Shown here piece after piece: positions 1 to 11,329 of a DNA stretch of 64,000 nucleotides (position 1 is the stretch's first letter; every line of letters starts with the position of its first letter). A model generated the notes under the pieces. That model searched no databases, was not told the origin of the DNA, and saw only the letters and a program-made list of their open reading frames with translations. The position numbers and the translations under genes were made by a program. The stretch spans positions 77,856,931-77,920,930 of the forward strand of contig NC_080419.1 of NCBI RefSeq assembly GCF_029873635.1. Direction: 5' to 3'. The stretch comes from Malania oleifera (Eukaryota; Streptophyta; Magnoliopsida; Santalales; Ximeniaceae).

Positions 1-7
1 GACTCTT

Positions 8-1632
8 TGTTGGCCTTACAAGGCTTAACATCCTATTTTGATGCTAACAAACAAGTGAAACTTAACATATTCGATTGAGTAATGATATTTTAGGACTCAT
101 GAGGATCCAGCATGTAAATGCAAGGTCAAGAATCCATTGCAAGCTTATACTTCAAAGAAGGATGATCATATGAAGCTTTCAAGATGATATTTTAAAGCTT
201 GAAGAATATGAGAGAAAACTTAAAAGTATATCAAACTTGAAGAAAAGAAAGAAAGACAATAGAAAGCAAAACAAGAGAGCTCAAAGAAAAGACAAGCATG
301 AAGATTCAAGCGCCAAGAATGTTCAAAGTCTTAGAAGTCTTTATGTAAGTGCTTTATATTTTAAATATTTTTGAAGCTCTTTTAGGGTTGAATATGGACT
401 TAGAGACCAGATTTTTAAAACCCTGGAAAATGTTTTTAACAAGTTATATTTAAGTCTTTTAAATAACAAAAGGGTTTAAAAATGAAAAATGAAAGATTTT
501 CAGAAAATGGACTAGTCAGCCAACTGACTAGAACACACTGAGATTGGCCAGCCAACAGACAAAACATCAGAATGAATAACTACCCAGTCAACTGATAGTT
601 TGCACTGAGATCAGTTAGCCGACTAACACACCCAGTCGACTGACAAATTAATTGAATTTATTTCTGGTAGATAGAAAGGCCTCAGTCGTCTATCTAGCTG
701 ACTGACCATGTGAAATACACTACTTAGTCGCCCGTCCAGTCGATTGACTCCACGAAAATTTGAATTTTTAAACCTCAATAGGAAAATTCTAAAAATTAGT
801 TTTTCATATGTGAACGTTGGTGGACACTCCAAGTAACTTGGGAAATAAGGAAACTAATCCTAAAAAGTCTATAAATACTACATTAATCCCAAGAAATTAA
901 TAACCAAGCAATTACATAATATTCTTGCATTCAATCTCTCAACCTCTCTCAAAGTTCTCTATTGCTTATACACTTGTTGGGGAGAATTCTTTTGAATTGT
1001 TGCTGAAACATCAACCTATGGTTCTCATACTGAGTTCTCTCAATCACTAAAAGAACTCTTGGAGATATCTTATTCTTGAACTTCAATTCTATTTTATATT
1101 TGATATTTAAATTCTTGAAGTACATAAGGGCTGAATTTTGTACTAATATGCTCTGTTTGAGAGTGCTTTTGTACGCAGTGTTTATTTCATATTTCTTATA
1201 GTTCTTGGATGATTCGAGGTGTTCCGATCGTTGGCTAAGCGTGGGGTATCGCTTAGAGAGGTGTAGCTCTAGCCTAATTGAAGGAGTGATCGAGTGAGGG
1301 GATATCACTTGGAGAGGGGGGTTCTAGCCTACTGAAGGAGTGTAATGATATTGTTCCATCCGGAAAGGAACTGATTTTAGTAAATCCTTTGGTGGTTTGT
1401 TAAAGGTGATGACGTAGGCTGGGGATAAGACAAACCTCGTAAAAATCCGATGTCACTCTCTTCCCGTTACTCTCTTTACTTTCAGCATATACGAATTGCG
1501 TGGATGTTTTAAATTCTTTAAATATATACTACGTGGATTAGATATTAAATAAATTTAAACTTAATTTGTTTTTGGGATTGCAGAAATTGAAAGAGAGTAC
1601 ATTGGTTGATTCATACTTTGTGGAAATCGTAA
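8..1632 (+). mobile_element. Copia family A 5' LTR, left part (split by CACTA)
   Basis: The sequence starts TGTTGGCCTTACAAGG and aligns along its length with the complete solo LTR at 5943-8186 (same start, same 'gcgtggatg' and 'gagtacgttgg' blocks). It stops where CACTACAAAAAAAACTAG begins, and the remainder of the LTR lies at 23912-24401. The two pieces total about 2.1 kb, close to the 2244 bp of the solo copy. Small reading frames here are not supported as genes. Positions 510-760 carry GTCGAC-type modules that the solo copy lacks. Confidence 0.85.
510..760. repeat. GTCGAC-module cluster inside family A LTR
   Basis: A series of short related modules such as cagtcgactgac, cagtcaactgat, tagccgactaac and ccagccaactgac. 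The least decayed unit contains the 8-bp palindrome AGTCGACT. Most variants differ by C/T or G/A changes at the central CG, which fits decay of methylated CpG. Confidence 0.7.
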
Positions 1633-1639
1633 CACTACA

Positions 1640-2600
1640 AAAAAAACTAGTTTTTAGTGATGAAATTATTAGTGACGAATTTAATTTCATCACTAAAGGT
1701 AGGTATTAGTGATGGATTTGGGAACTGTCACTAATACAGAACTATTAGTGAGGAAATTAAATCCGTCACTAATAATTTCGTCATTAAAAATAAAAAAAAA
1801 TCACGGGAAATAGTTTTTCGAGCAGAAATCATCTTGGAAAAATATTTATGACGATTTGTACAGTATTAGTGATGAACTAGATCCGTCACTAAAATATTTT
1901 CATTAGTGACGAATAAATAACTGTCACTACTATTTTTTTAAAATAAATAAAAATTTTTGTTTCAGAGTATTAGTGACGAATGTATATATTCGTCACTATT
2001 TGCCCATTATTAGTGACGGATTTGACCACCGTCACTAATACTTCCCGTATTTAAAATGAATAAATAATTTTATTTCAGAGTATTAGTGACAAATTTATAT
2101 ATTCGTCACTATTGTCCCAGTATTAGTGATGGATTTGAAAACCGTCACTAATAATTCCCGTATGTAAAAATATATAAAATTTTTTATTTTAAAGTATTAG
2201 TGATGAATGTATATATTCGTCACTATTTGCCCATTATTTGTGACGGATTTGACCACTATCACTAATACTTTCCGTATTTAAAAATGAATAAAAATTTTTA
2301 TTTCAGAGTATTAGTGACAAATTTATATATTCGTCACTATTGCCCCAGTATTAGTGAAGTATTAGTGATAGATTTGAGAACCATCACTAATACTTTCCGT
2401 ATTTTAAAATTAAAAAAAATATATTTCAGAGTATTAGTGACTAATTTATTTTTTCGTCACTATTGGCCCACTAGTAGTGACAAATTCGATAACCATCACT
2501 AATACTTTCCGTATTTTAAAATAAATAAAATTTTTTATTTCAGAATATTAGTGACAAATTTATTTATTTATCACTATTGCTCCACTAGTAGTGATGGTTA
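1640..2600. repeat. CACTA left subterminal repeat array
   Basis: Repeated blocks of attagtgacgaat / attcgtcactaat alternate in direct and inverted orientation. Units of roughly 105-115 bp share 'cccgtattt', 'tttcagagtattagtgac' and 'attcgtcactattg'. In characterised CACTA elements, subterminal repeats of this kind are the binding sites of the TnpA protein. The binding role here is inferred from that. Confidence 0.8.
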
Positions 2601-2609
2601 TGGATTCTT

Positions 2610-3005
2610 CATTACTAGTTCTTTTATTAATTTTCCTCAATTTTCCTTTGTTCCCTCATTTCCCTTATCTCTCCCACTCCTCTCCCTATCCTCCCCTCTG
2701 GATTCTCCTCTCTTCGATCCCCCTCCTTTCCCTCCTCCCTTCTTTCCCCCTCTCTCCTTCCTTCTTCAAGCACATCACCACCTCTACCTCCAAACCCTCG
2801 GCCAAGAGCCCTAGCTGGCTGAGCCCTCAGAGCCACAGCTGCCGCCGCCGCTACCGTCGCCATCAAGTTCTCTGCCTCCCAACCCTCGCCCAAGAGCCCC
2901 AACTGGCTCAGCCCTCAGAGCCGCAACCGCCGCTGCCGCTACCGTCGCTGTCAAGTCTTCTGCCTCCCAACCCCACCTCCAGCTGCCCTCTCCCGAGTCG
3001 GGTAT
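2610..3005 (+). other. CACTA internal C-rich segment
   Basis: A pyrimidine-rich then GC-rich stretch (repeated cctcccttc-like runs, then gccgccgctaccgtcgc twice). Two near-identical blocks (around 2818-2885 and 2908-2960) repeat 'ctcagagccgc'. Reading frames of 87-144 residues here are proline/serine-rich low complexity with no domain. It may be a transcript leader or captured sequence. No gene is called. Confidence 0.4.
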
Positions 3006-3711
3006 GGTTATTTATTTATTATTGATGATAATCAATGTTATAATCAGTGTTTTTATTTATTTATTATTATTGGTGATAATTAGTGCAATCCTCCTTTTAT
3101 TCAATTTATTAAGTAGCTTTTTTTTTTTTCAATTTAAAGCACAATTAAAATGAATGTCCTTTAACATCTAGAATTAACTTTTTTCAATCAAATAATTTGT
3201 TTTATACATTTTTTAATCATTCATTGTAATCATGTTTTTCAATTGCTATTTGATTCAAGAGTAAATATTGAAGTATTTCTTTGATTAATTTTTAAATTTT
3301 TTTAAATTTTTATAAAGATTAACTAAACAAGTTATTAATTTTTGGATTTTAGATTTTGTTTTTGATTTTTAATTTTAACTTTTGATTTTTGTTTTCATAA
3401 TTTTTATAGTGATGCTTGATGATAAGAAGAGGGGAAATTTCATAGGAAGATAAAATAAATTAACTCTTTTTCATATTACTTGATTTAATGAGAGTGAAGA
3501 AAAATATTGAGAAAGAAAATAAAAATGATTTTTTTTAACAATTGTTTAAGGGTTTTTATGTCTATTTACATAGTTTTCCTCTATTTCTCTCACATTTTGA
3601 AGAGAATAAAATGATAATTTTTCTTTGACTTTTATGTCTACTCCTTTTTTCTCATTTTGTGTTCTCTACTTCTCAATCCAAAGGGCTACTTCAAATTTGA
3701 TGGACCTTTTG

Positions 3712-3712
<1 letters not shown>

Positions 3713-3807
<95 letters not shown>
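3713..3807. repeat. (TG)n(AG)n compound microsatellite
   Basis: About 42 bases of TG followed directly by about 50 bases of AG. Confidence 0.98.
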
Positions 3808-3809
<2 letters not shown>

Positions 3810-4305
3810 TTAGCTTTTGTGGAAATTTGGATGCAATCAAGAATTTATCAAATTTTCATTAAAATAAAATAAACAATAGATCATTTGAGTTTGTACTCTT
3901 AAAGTGAGATGCCACTTTATGTCACATGTACAAATTCTTTGCGATATGAAAAAAAAAACTTTTATATTAATTAAAAATTTTAGATCTAACTAAGTCATTC
4001 TAGGTGTATCTCATTTTATAATTAGTGTGCCTTATTATTTATTTATAACTTAATACAAACATAAATGTTATGGTCCTGCATCAAATGTGTACTAACAACA
4101 TTCTAAGTTTATAAGCATACTTAGTGCGCTACTCATGTTGTTCCATTAGTACTTTTGATTTCTTTTTAGTAAAAGCCTATTTATTTAATATATTTAACTT
4201 GAATGACACTATTTTACTTGGTGTTTTCAATGTAATATTTTCTATTATATTTGATAAAAGTTATCACACATATTCCTTTGTGTCCTTTGTCTATGTGTGT
4301 GTGTG

Positions 4306-4306
<1 letters not shown>

Positions 4307-4378
<72 letters not shown>
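4307..4378. repeat. (TTA)n microsatellite
   Basis: An almost perfect run of about 24 TTA units. Confidence 0.98.
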
Positions 4379-5942
4379 TACTTTGCCTTAAAACTAGTTA
4401 AACTATCAAGCTAAACCAAACCACCCAATATTCAAGCCAACCCAAACCGACCAAAACTGCATCCTCAATAGCTCAACTTAAGATTGGCTTCTTCCAAAAC
4501 CAACAAAATTAGATTGACAAGAATTTTAAGCCCAACCCACTCACCTAACCTATGAATACTCCTACTTAATACCTTGACCACTGCACTCACAAATTCATAG
4601 TATAATACCAACTGCATCAAATGAAATTTCAAACAAAATGGTCAATTGTCTCACCAATGATCTTCAAGAGGTTTAAGGTATACTTGTCTTATCATAGACA
4701 TAGCATGGATTTGTGACTTGAAGATTTCTGGTTTGAGGAACTAGACGTCTTCTGGAACATAATCTACTTCATGCATATAATCAAGGCCTTATGCTTGTTT
4801 TGAACAAGCTTTCAATGATCCAACATGACTTATAGATTCAAAGTTCACATGCAATTTTAGATTGTGAATGTGATTGTTTTGGTAGCTGTTCATTATTAAA
4901 TATTTACCATCTAATAAAATGGACACTTAATATTGTAGGTGAATTTATTCTTACAATTTTCAATTTGAATTACGTTCATTTATTTTAATCTCCATTGTAA
5001 ATTGAACTACTGGAATACATGTTTGTGTTGAACGCCAACTGCATAGCTGATGCAATACATTGTGAATTGCATGCTGATAGTGGATTTAGGTTCTCGCATG
5101 CTCAAACTGACTTGTATCTGCATGATGCGTATTATTGTGATTTTTTTGCTTGAATCTATCAAGTTTTAGTGTAAGAATTTTTTGGGATATGTCCAATTTA
5201 CAGACGACATGCTGCCGAAATTTCATTAAAGTTTTTCCATAATAAAACTATGTACAAAGAAATGTATGCATAATCAGTTAAAACTTAAAGTCATTCTAAC
5301 TCGCGCCTCTCATGTGTTGAAATTCGTAAGAAAAGAGATGATCTTAGGCTTATAATTGAAAATCTAAAACACTTGGCTAAGAACAATAATCTTAGGTGTA
5401 CAGTGAAAGGTCAAGAACTAAATGCCATGTGAAGTAAAATGTCAAATTAATTACTGCCATTTCATGTATTCATTGAAACTTAAACTCGTTCAAGAATGGT
5501 TACTATACATTCATACCTAATCGTACATATAAGACAAATCAATTGTTATAATTCAATTAATTATTAGTCATACTATGTTGACTAATAATCACTTGAACAT
5601 GTTAATTATTTGTTTCACTTACGATTAGTAATATTTGTATTTCAACCATTCTTAGATTGTCTAATGTGGATAGTTCAGGAAGTTGTATTTTCATTGTCGT
5701 CATCGTTCACGTTTTGTCAATTGTCATTATATATTTCGAGCGCGTCTCTACTTGTGTTCTCTGGGTGCATAGTGGGGTGTCGTGACAATTTGTTAGTGAT
5801 GGAAAACTAGCAACATGTTTACTTCTCCCATCTTGTGTACTTAGAGAGACATGGGGAGATGCTTCCGAAATTTATAATCACTATGACAAAGGAATTTGAG
5901 CGATTGATCGCAATGTAAATGCAACATTCCGGAATGGGATAG

Positions 5943-8186
5943 TGTTGGCCTTACAAGGCTTAAGATGCTAACAAACAAGTGAAATTTAATGTATTTGTGT
6001 GAGTAATGATATTTCAGGGTTTATATATGTGAAAGTAAGGTCAAAGTGCCCACAAGGATCAAATATGATGGAAGCAAGGTCAAAGTGTCCACAAGGATCA
6101 AATATGATGGAAGCAAGGTCAAAGTGCTCACAAGGATCAAATAAAGCTTAAATGAGCCAAGACATGAATTACTTGTTGAAGAACATGAGGACATGAATAA
6201 GTTGTTGAAAGTCAAGGCATATTAAAGTCAAAAGATCCAAAGAAAGGCAAAGTAAGAAAGCTTAAAGAATATGGAAGTTTGAAGAAAAGATGGATTCAAT
6301 CCAAGGACAAAGCATGAAGACTCAAGAACTTAGAATGTTAATATTTTAGAAGTCTCATGTAAGTGCTTTAATGTTTAAAATATCATTTGAAATATTTTGA
6401 AGCTCTTAGGTTAACTTCTTAGACCTATATACTTTTTAAAATACCTGAATAATATTTTTATAAGGTCAAAAATTATTTTAAAAAGGTTAAAATCATTTTT
6501 GGAATAAAGAACACCAAAAAGAGTTTTTCCCAAATGCTGTCAGTTTTTATACAACCGCATTGAGGTGAATTTTTCTCTATCAAAAACTCATTATTTTAAA
6601 GAGTCATAAACATGAAAGTTGTAGTATTTTCTCTTAAATTTCTTTTGACACCAAGAACACCTAATTTGGAGTTATATAGAAAAAGTTATGGACAAAACAC
6701 TAAAATGGGGTCACTGCTATCAAACATTTAAACACTGTTCAACGGGTAAATTTTTAAAATTCTAATGTTTTAAATTATAGTCTTTTGAACCTTAAATATT
6801 CTAATAAATAGGAAAATTATTTAAGGAAACTTTTACAAGTTTGAAAGCCTATAAATACATGGTTTTGCAAAACAAAAAAACAAAGCCTAAGAATTGAAAA
6901 ATCTGTTTTGAGGAGCTGAAAGTACTCTTGTCTTCCTAAGTTCTCTTGCTCACTCATTGAAAAATTCTTTTGTTGAGAATTCTAAAGTGCTGATCATTCT
7001 TCCTTTGAATTCCTACTGCTAATCCTCTTCTAAAAAGGATATTGGTGAATTCTACACTTGAGCTTCATTCTATTTCCTATTGATATTTTACATTTAAGTA
7101 TATAGTGCTGAAATTCTACTAACTTGCTCTTTGAGAGAGTATACTTGTACGCAGATTTTATCTTATGTTTCTTGTAGTTCATTGACATTCCAAGGTGTTT
7201 GGATCGTTGGCTAAGCAAAGGGATATTGCTTAGAGAGGCGGACTCTAGCCGATGTAAGGAGTGACCGAACGAGGGAATATCGTTTGGAGAAGGCAGGCTC
7301 TAGCCTTAACCAAGGAATGTTGTAATCGGTATTGTTCCACCCGTCAACGGAATAGGTTTAGTGAATCCTTTGGTGGTTTGCCAAAGGCGAGGACGTAGGC
7401 TGGGTATAAGCCAAATCTCGTAAAAATCTCCGTCTCACTCTCTCTTTCCCTATTTTTTATTTTCAGTACATATTTAAAATTGCGTGGATGATTTAAATTG
7501 AAAATCAAATATACTATGAATATTTGGAAATCAAGTAAACTTAAAGATTAATTTTGATTTGGGTTGCGGAAACCGAAAGGGAGTACGTTGGTGAAACCAT
7601 ATCTTGTGGAAACCATACGAGAGTACGTTTCTTGGTTAAACACTCAAAGATAAATTAACTGAAAGTTTATTTGAGTTTTGAATATTTGGAAAGAGTGATT
7701 AAATGTTGTATTGAACATCATATTAAGCAAATCCATATATACAGGGCTTGATTAAAATTTATATCTAGGGCTTACTACAAAAGCTTTATTGTGTTTGTGA
7801 AAGGATTGTTGAATATTAAATTACATTCTTCACAAGGTTTTCAAATTCATAATCACCGGGCTTATATAAACAAACAAACAATCTCAAGATTTTATATTAC
7901 CAAAGTGCTAAAAATTTTATATCTTGGTTTGGTTGTTTGATGTTTAACTTGTATTTGGCAATTAAATTGATTGTTTGGTTTGAAGATTGTGTTTAATTGA
8001 TTGGTTGTTTAATTGTGTTATTGATTGGACAAAAGAACTAAGTTCTTGTGTGATTGGTGAAATTAAACAAACAAGTTAAAGAATTGGTTAAGTGTTTAAA
8101 GAAATTAAGGATTCTTAAAAGAAGTTAAAAGAAATTTTTAAAAGGCCAATTCACCCCCCCCTCTTGGGAAGTTATTCCTAATTTCA
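5943..8186 (+). mobile_element. Solo LTR, copia family A, TSD GATAG
   Basis: Starts TGTTGGCC and ends ...CCTAATTTCA, flanked on both sides by GATAG (5938-5942 and 8187-8191). It is 2244 bp and homologous to the split LTR at 8-1632 plus 23912-24401. No internal region or second LTR is present, so this is the product of LTR-LTR recombination. It lies inside the CACTA element, so it inserted after the CACTA. The middle (about 6530-6730) differs from the other copy exactly where the latter carries its GTCGAC modules. Confidence 0.9.
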
Positions 8187-8689
8187 GATAGGATCCGTAC
8201 CCTTTAGAGTATTGTCGCGACGTCCCGGGAGCGCGTGTGCCCCGGGCGGCGAAATTAAAATCATTTTAATATTTTCAGGAAAAATATGGTATAGGAGTCG
8301 CCACTAACCTTTAGTGCGGTTAGAACACATGATCACTACCCCGTTAGGGGTAGAATCGGTCTACATTACCAGAGTTGGGGTCAGGAGTTCGGTTACGCGA
8401 GGGGAAGGTACGAGCACCCCCTACGCGCCCGTTCTTAAGAACGGCACCTAATTAATTTAAAATTATCCCTAAGTTAATCTAATAAATCTTTACATTACTC
8501 CTTTTTATGAATTTATAAATACATAGGAAAATAAATAAATATATACATATATTCCCTCAGAGCTTAGGGTACGTGATGCCCAAAGGCTAATACCCCTTGC
8601 AATTAAATCATAGGGATTAAAAATCGAGAAAATATTTTATCAAAATATATACTATAGTGCATATGAGGCCAAATAACGAAAACACTAAA

Positions 8690-9010
8690 AATAGTGATAA
8701 TAATATAAATAATGATAGAAATGATAATATTGATAAATAATACTAGTAATAATAATACTACTTTTAGGGGTAATAATAATAAATACCATAGTGATAACAA
8801 CAATAGTAATGATGATAATAATAATAATGAATAACAATAGTAGTAATAATAATAAATAATACAATAATGATAATAATGATAATAATAATAATAATAATAA
8901 CAAAAATATTAATAGTAATAATAATAATATGGTTAATAATAATAATGAAATAACATAATAACAATAGGGATAATGATAACAATATTAGTAACTAATAATA
9001 ATGATAATAA
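8690..9010. repeat. (AAT)-rich low-complexity array
   Basis: Imperfect AAT/GAT/AAC trinucleotide repeats within the gypsy-type solo LTR. Confidence 0.9.
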
Positions 9011-9727
9011 TAATATGCATATCTTAACAATAGAACACTTACCTTAATATGAACACACAATCAATACATATAGAAACAAAATTATCAAAAATAAGGAAAC
9101 AATCTACTCATCAAGTTATGGAAACCAAGTAGCCCTAGAATCAAGGGATAACTATACAAGAGTAAGCAAATAGATAAATTATGGAAACAGTTTAAAAGCT
9201 AACATTAATATGTAAATATTTAACAAAACCACTAAATGGGAAATTGTGGAAATAAATCAAACCAAAAATTGGTGTACAACCCTAAAAATTAATATGCTAT
9301 GTAAACATTGCCTTTTTAATAGTAGTATACTAATATTACAATGATGATAATAATAACATACAAATTATAATGATATAGATGATAATAACATAAATATTCT
9401 TATAATATGATAACAATTTAAGTAATAATGTACAAGCAATATAATACTAATACAATCAATATGATAACCATGCCAATAATAGACAAACAATAGAATATCA
9501 ATACTAATAAATCAATATGATAATCACAATACTAATAACAATGTTCAAACAATATAGTAATTTTGCAAATAATTGAATACAAACAATGTAACAATATTAC
9601 TAATGATAAAATGTAAATAATGATATTAATACTAATAATAATATAGGAACAGTAATAATAATATAGTCAAATGTAGAATACATAGGTATATATATGTACA
9701 TATATATTAACATTAACACTAAAATAA

Positions 9728-9728
<1 letters not shown>

Positions 9729-9784
<56 letters not shown>

Positions 9785-9788
9785 TGAG
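9729..9788. repeat. (TA)n(TG)n microsatellite
   Basis: A TA run of about 22 bases followed by a TG run of about 32 bases. Confidence 0.95.
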
Positions 9789-9789
9789 T

Positions 9790-10440
9790 GTTGTGTGTGC
9801 AGGAATCTCACAGTGGGTTGCTGTTGCTGGCAATGATGGAGGACGGCGGGGAGCAAGGATACTCGGGGATGAACTGGAGCTGTGGTGATCCGCAGTTGCC
9901 GGAGCTGGGCGTGAGGGCACTGTGGGATCTCGCCGGGAGCAGGAGCCGGCTGAGGAGTGGCTGGGAGCTTCGCCGCTGGAGCTGGGTTGCTGGGAGCAAG
10001 AGTGTTGGCCTCCTGGAACTGGTGCGGTGCAGGGATTGTCGTCTGCTATTCTCGTGGGTGAAGACGACAGCGAGGTTGGGCTCGGCTGGAGTTCGCTGCA
10101 GAGGATGGAGGGCGATGGCGTGATCTGGTGGGGCAGCCGTGCTGGAGAAGATGGCCGTGAAGTGAGGGGGGCGTCAACGACGGTGCCGGTTGCTGGAACA
10201 AGGTCTGGCCGAGGAGTCGTAAACAGATGGAAGAGAGACGACGCCAGGCTGCGGTGCAGAGTTGGGATATGGCGACCCTGTGCTGGTGGCCGTGTGGGGT
10301 TTATGAAGGCGAAGATGGGATGTGGCTGTGCGCTCTCTCGCCGGTGAGATGGAAGATGAGATAGAAGAGGGGAGGGTTTTTCTTTTTGTTTGCTGCTCTG
10401 CGCCCCCCTTCTTTGCAGCGCCTCTCTTGGCTTTTTATAA
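9790..10440. other. GC-rich island in solo LTR
   Basis: About 650 bases clearly richer in G and C than the AAT arrays on either side. It has open frames on both strands but no recognisable domain. It lies fully within the LTR boundaries, so it is treated as LTR sequence (possibly the R/leader part), not a gene. Confidence 0.5.
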
Positions 10441-10454
10441 AAAAAACTCCCAAA

Positions 10455-11033
10455 ACCCTAACTATCAATAATAATAATAAGGTAATAAAAATAGTAATAA
10501 TAAAAATAAATAATATAAATGATAATAATAAAAATAATAATAATAAGAATAGTAAAGTATCAACACTAATAATATATAAGATAATAGTATTAATAATAGT
10601 AATAATAAAAATAATAATAAAAAATACTAAAAATGATAACAAAAATAATAATAACAAAAATAAATAATAATAATGATAATAATAATAGTAAGCAAAATAA
10701 TAATAAAACAATAATAATACTAATAATAATAAGATAAAAATACTAATAATAATAATAATGATCAAGAAAAATAAGAATAATCAAAATAATAGTAAAGAAA
10801 TAATAATAAAAATAATACCATAATAATAAAATAATATCTAAAATAATGATAATGATCATAATAAAAATAATAATATCAATAATAATAATAAAAAATACTA
10901 ATAATAATGATAACAATAAAAATAATAATAATAATAAAATAATAAATAATAATAATAAAATAGACATAAAAAAATAAAAATAAAAGTAATATTAATAATA
11001 CTAATGAAAAATAATAATAATAATAATAAAGAA

Positions 11034-11065
<32 letters not shown>

Positions 11066-11079
11066 TAAGATTAGTGAAA

Positions 11080-11126
<47 letters not shown>

Positions 11127-11195
11127 GAATAAATAAAACAATAATAATAATAATAATAAAATAACAATAATAATAATAATAGTAATACATATATT
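10455..11195. repeat. (AAT)n low-complexity array
   Basis: About 740 bases made almost entirely of AAT, AAA and AAC triplets, ending just before the LTR terminus. Confidence 0.95.
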
Positions 11196-11329
11196 GGGCC
11201 TGGGTAAAAATGGGGTGTCTACAAGTATGATGATTGATTATAGGATTCATGATGCATGCGTTATAAACATTATGAAAACCTGAATAATAACACCATTTAC
11301 TTGAACATGTTATAGGGTAATTCATGAAC

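Larger units (their letters stand above)
3006..5942. other. CACTA left interior, no gene seen
   Basis: AT-rich sequence with two microsatellites and no convincing coding region. The part around 5030-5300 is a diverged copy of a repeat found twice in the right half of the element (19911-21050), sharing 'gcatgctgatagtggat', 'gtccaatttacagac' and 'catgctgccgaaattt'. Confidence 0.5.
8213..11223 (+). mobile_element. Solo LTR, gypsy-type, TSD AGTAT
   Basis: Starts TGTCGCGACGTCCCGGG and ends ...GGGGTGTCTACA, flanked by AGTAT (8208-8212 and 11224-11228). The block with 'gtcgccactaacctttagtg', 'ccccgttaggggtag' and 'ggggaaggtacgagcacccc' is typical of a widespread plant gypsy LTR family (recognised by memory, not searched). 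At 3011 bp it is long, because about 1.2 kb is AAT/AAC-type low complexity. Reading frames at 9788-10347 are inside the LTR and are not called as genes. Confidence 0.85.

Noticed and set aside
1640..2600. Possible CRISPR-like array of spaced repeats
   Set aside because: Repeats alternate in orientation and lie at a CACTA terminus; the setting is a plant genome.
2591..3025. 144-residue plus-strand frame and 91-residue minus-strand frame
   Set aside because: Proline/serine- or glycine/arginine-rich low complexity from a C-rich tract inside the CACTA; no domain.
3625..3872. Open frames with Cys-Val and Arg-Glu runs
   Set aside because: Produced by the TG and AG microsatellites.
8603..8982. Hydrophobic Leu/Ile-rich minus-strand frames
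   Set aside because: Translations of AAT-type repeats, not membrane proteins.
9788..10347. Two overlapping frames of 111 and 141 residues, Gly/Trp/Arg-rich
   Set aside because: Lie within the solo LTR (AGTAT target duplication); no domain; GC-rich non-coding island is the simpler reading.
10301..10967. Ile/Leu-rich minus frames
   Set aside because: AAT-array translations.
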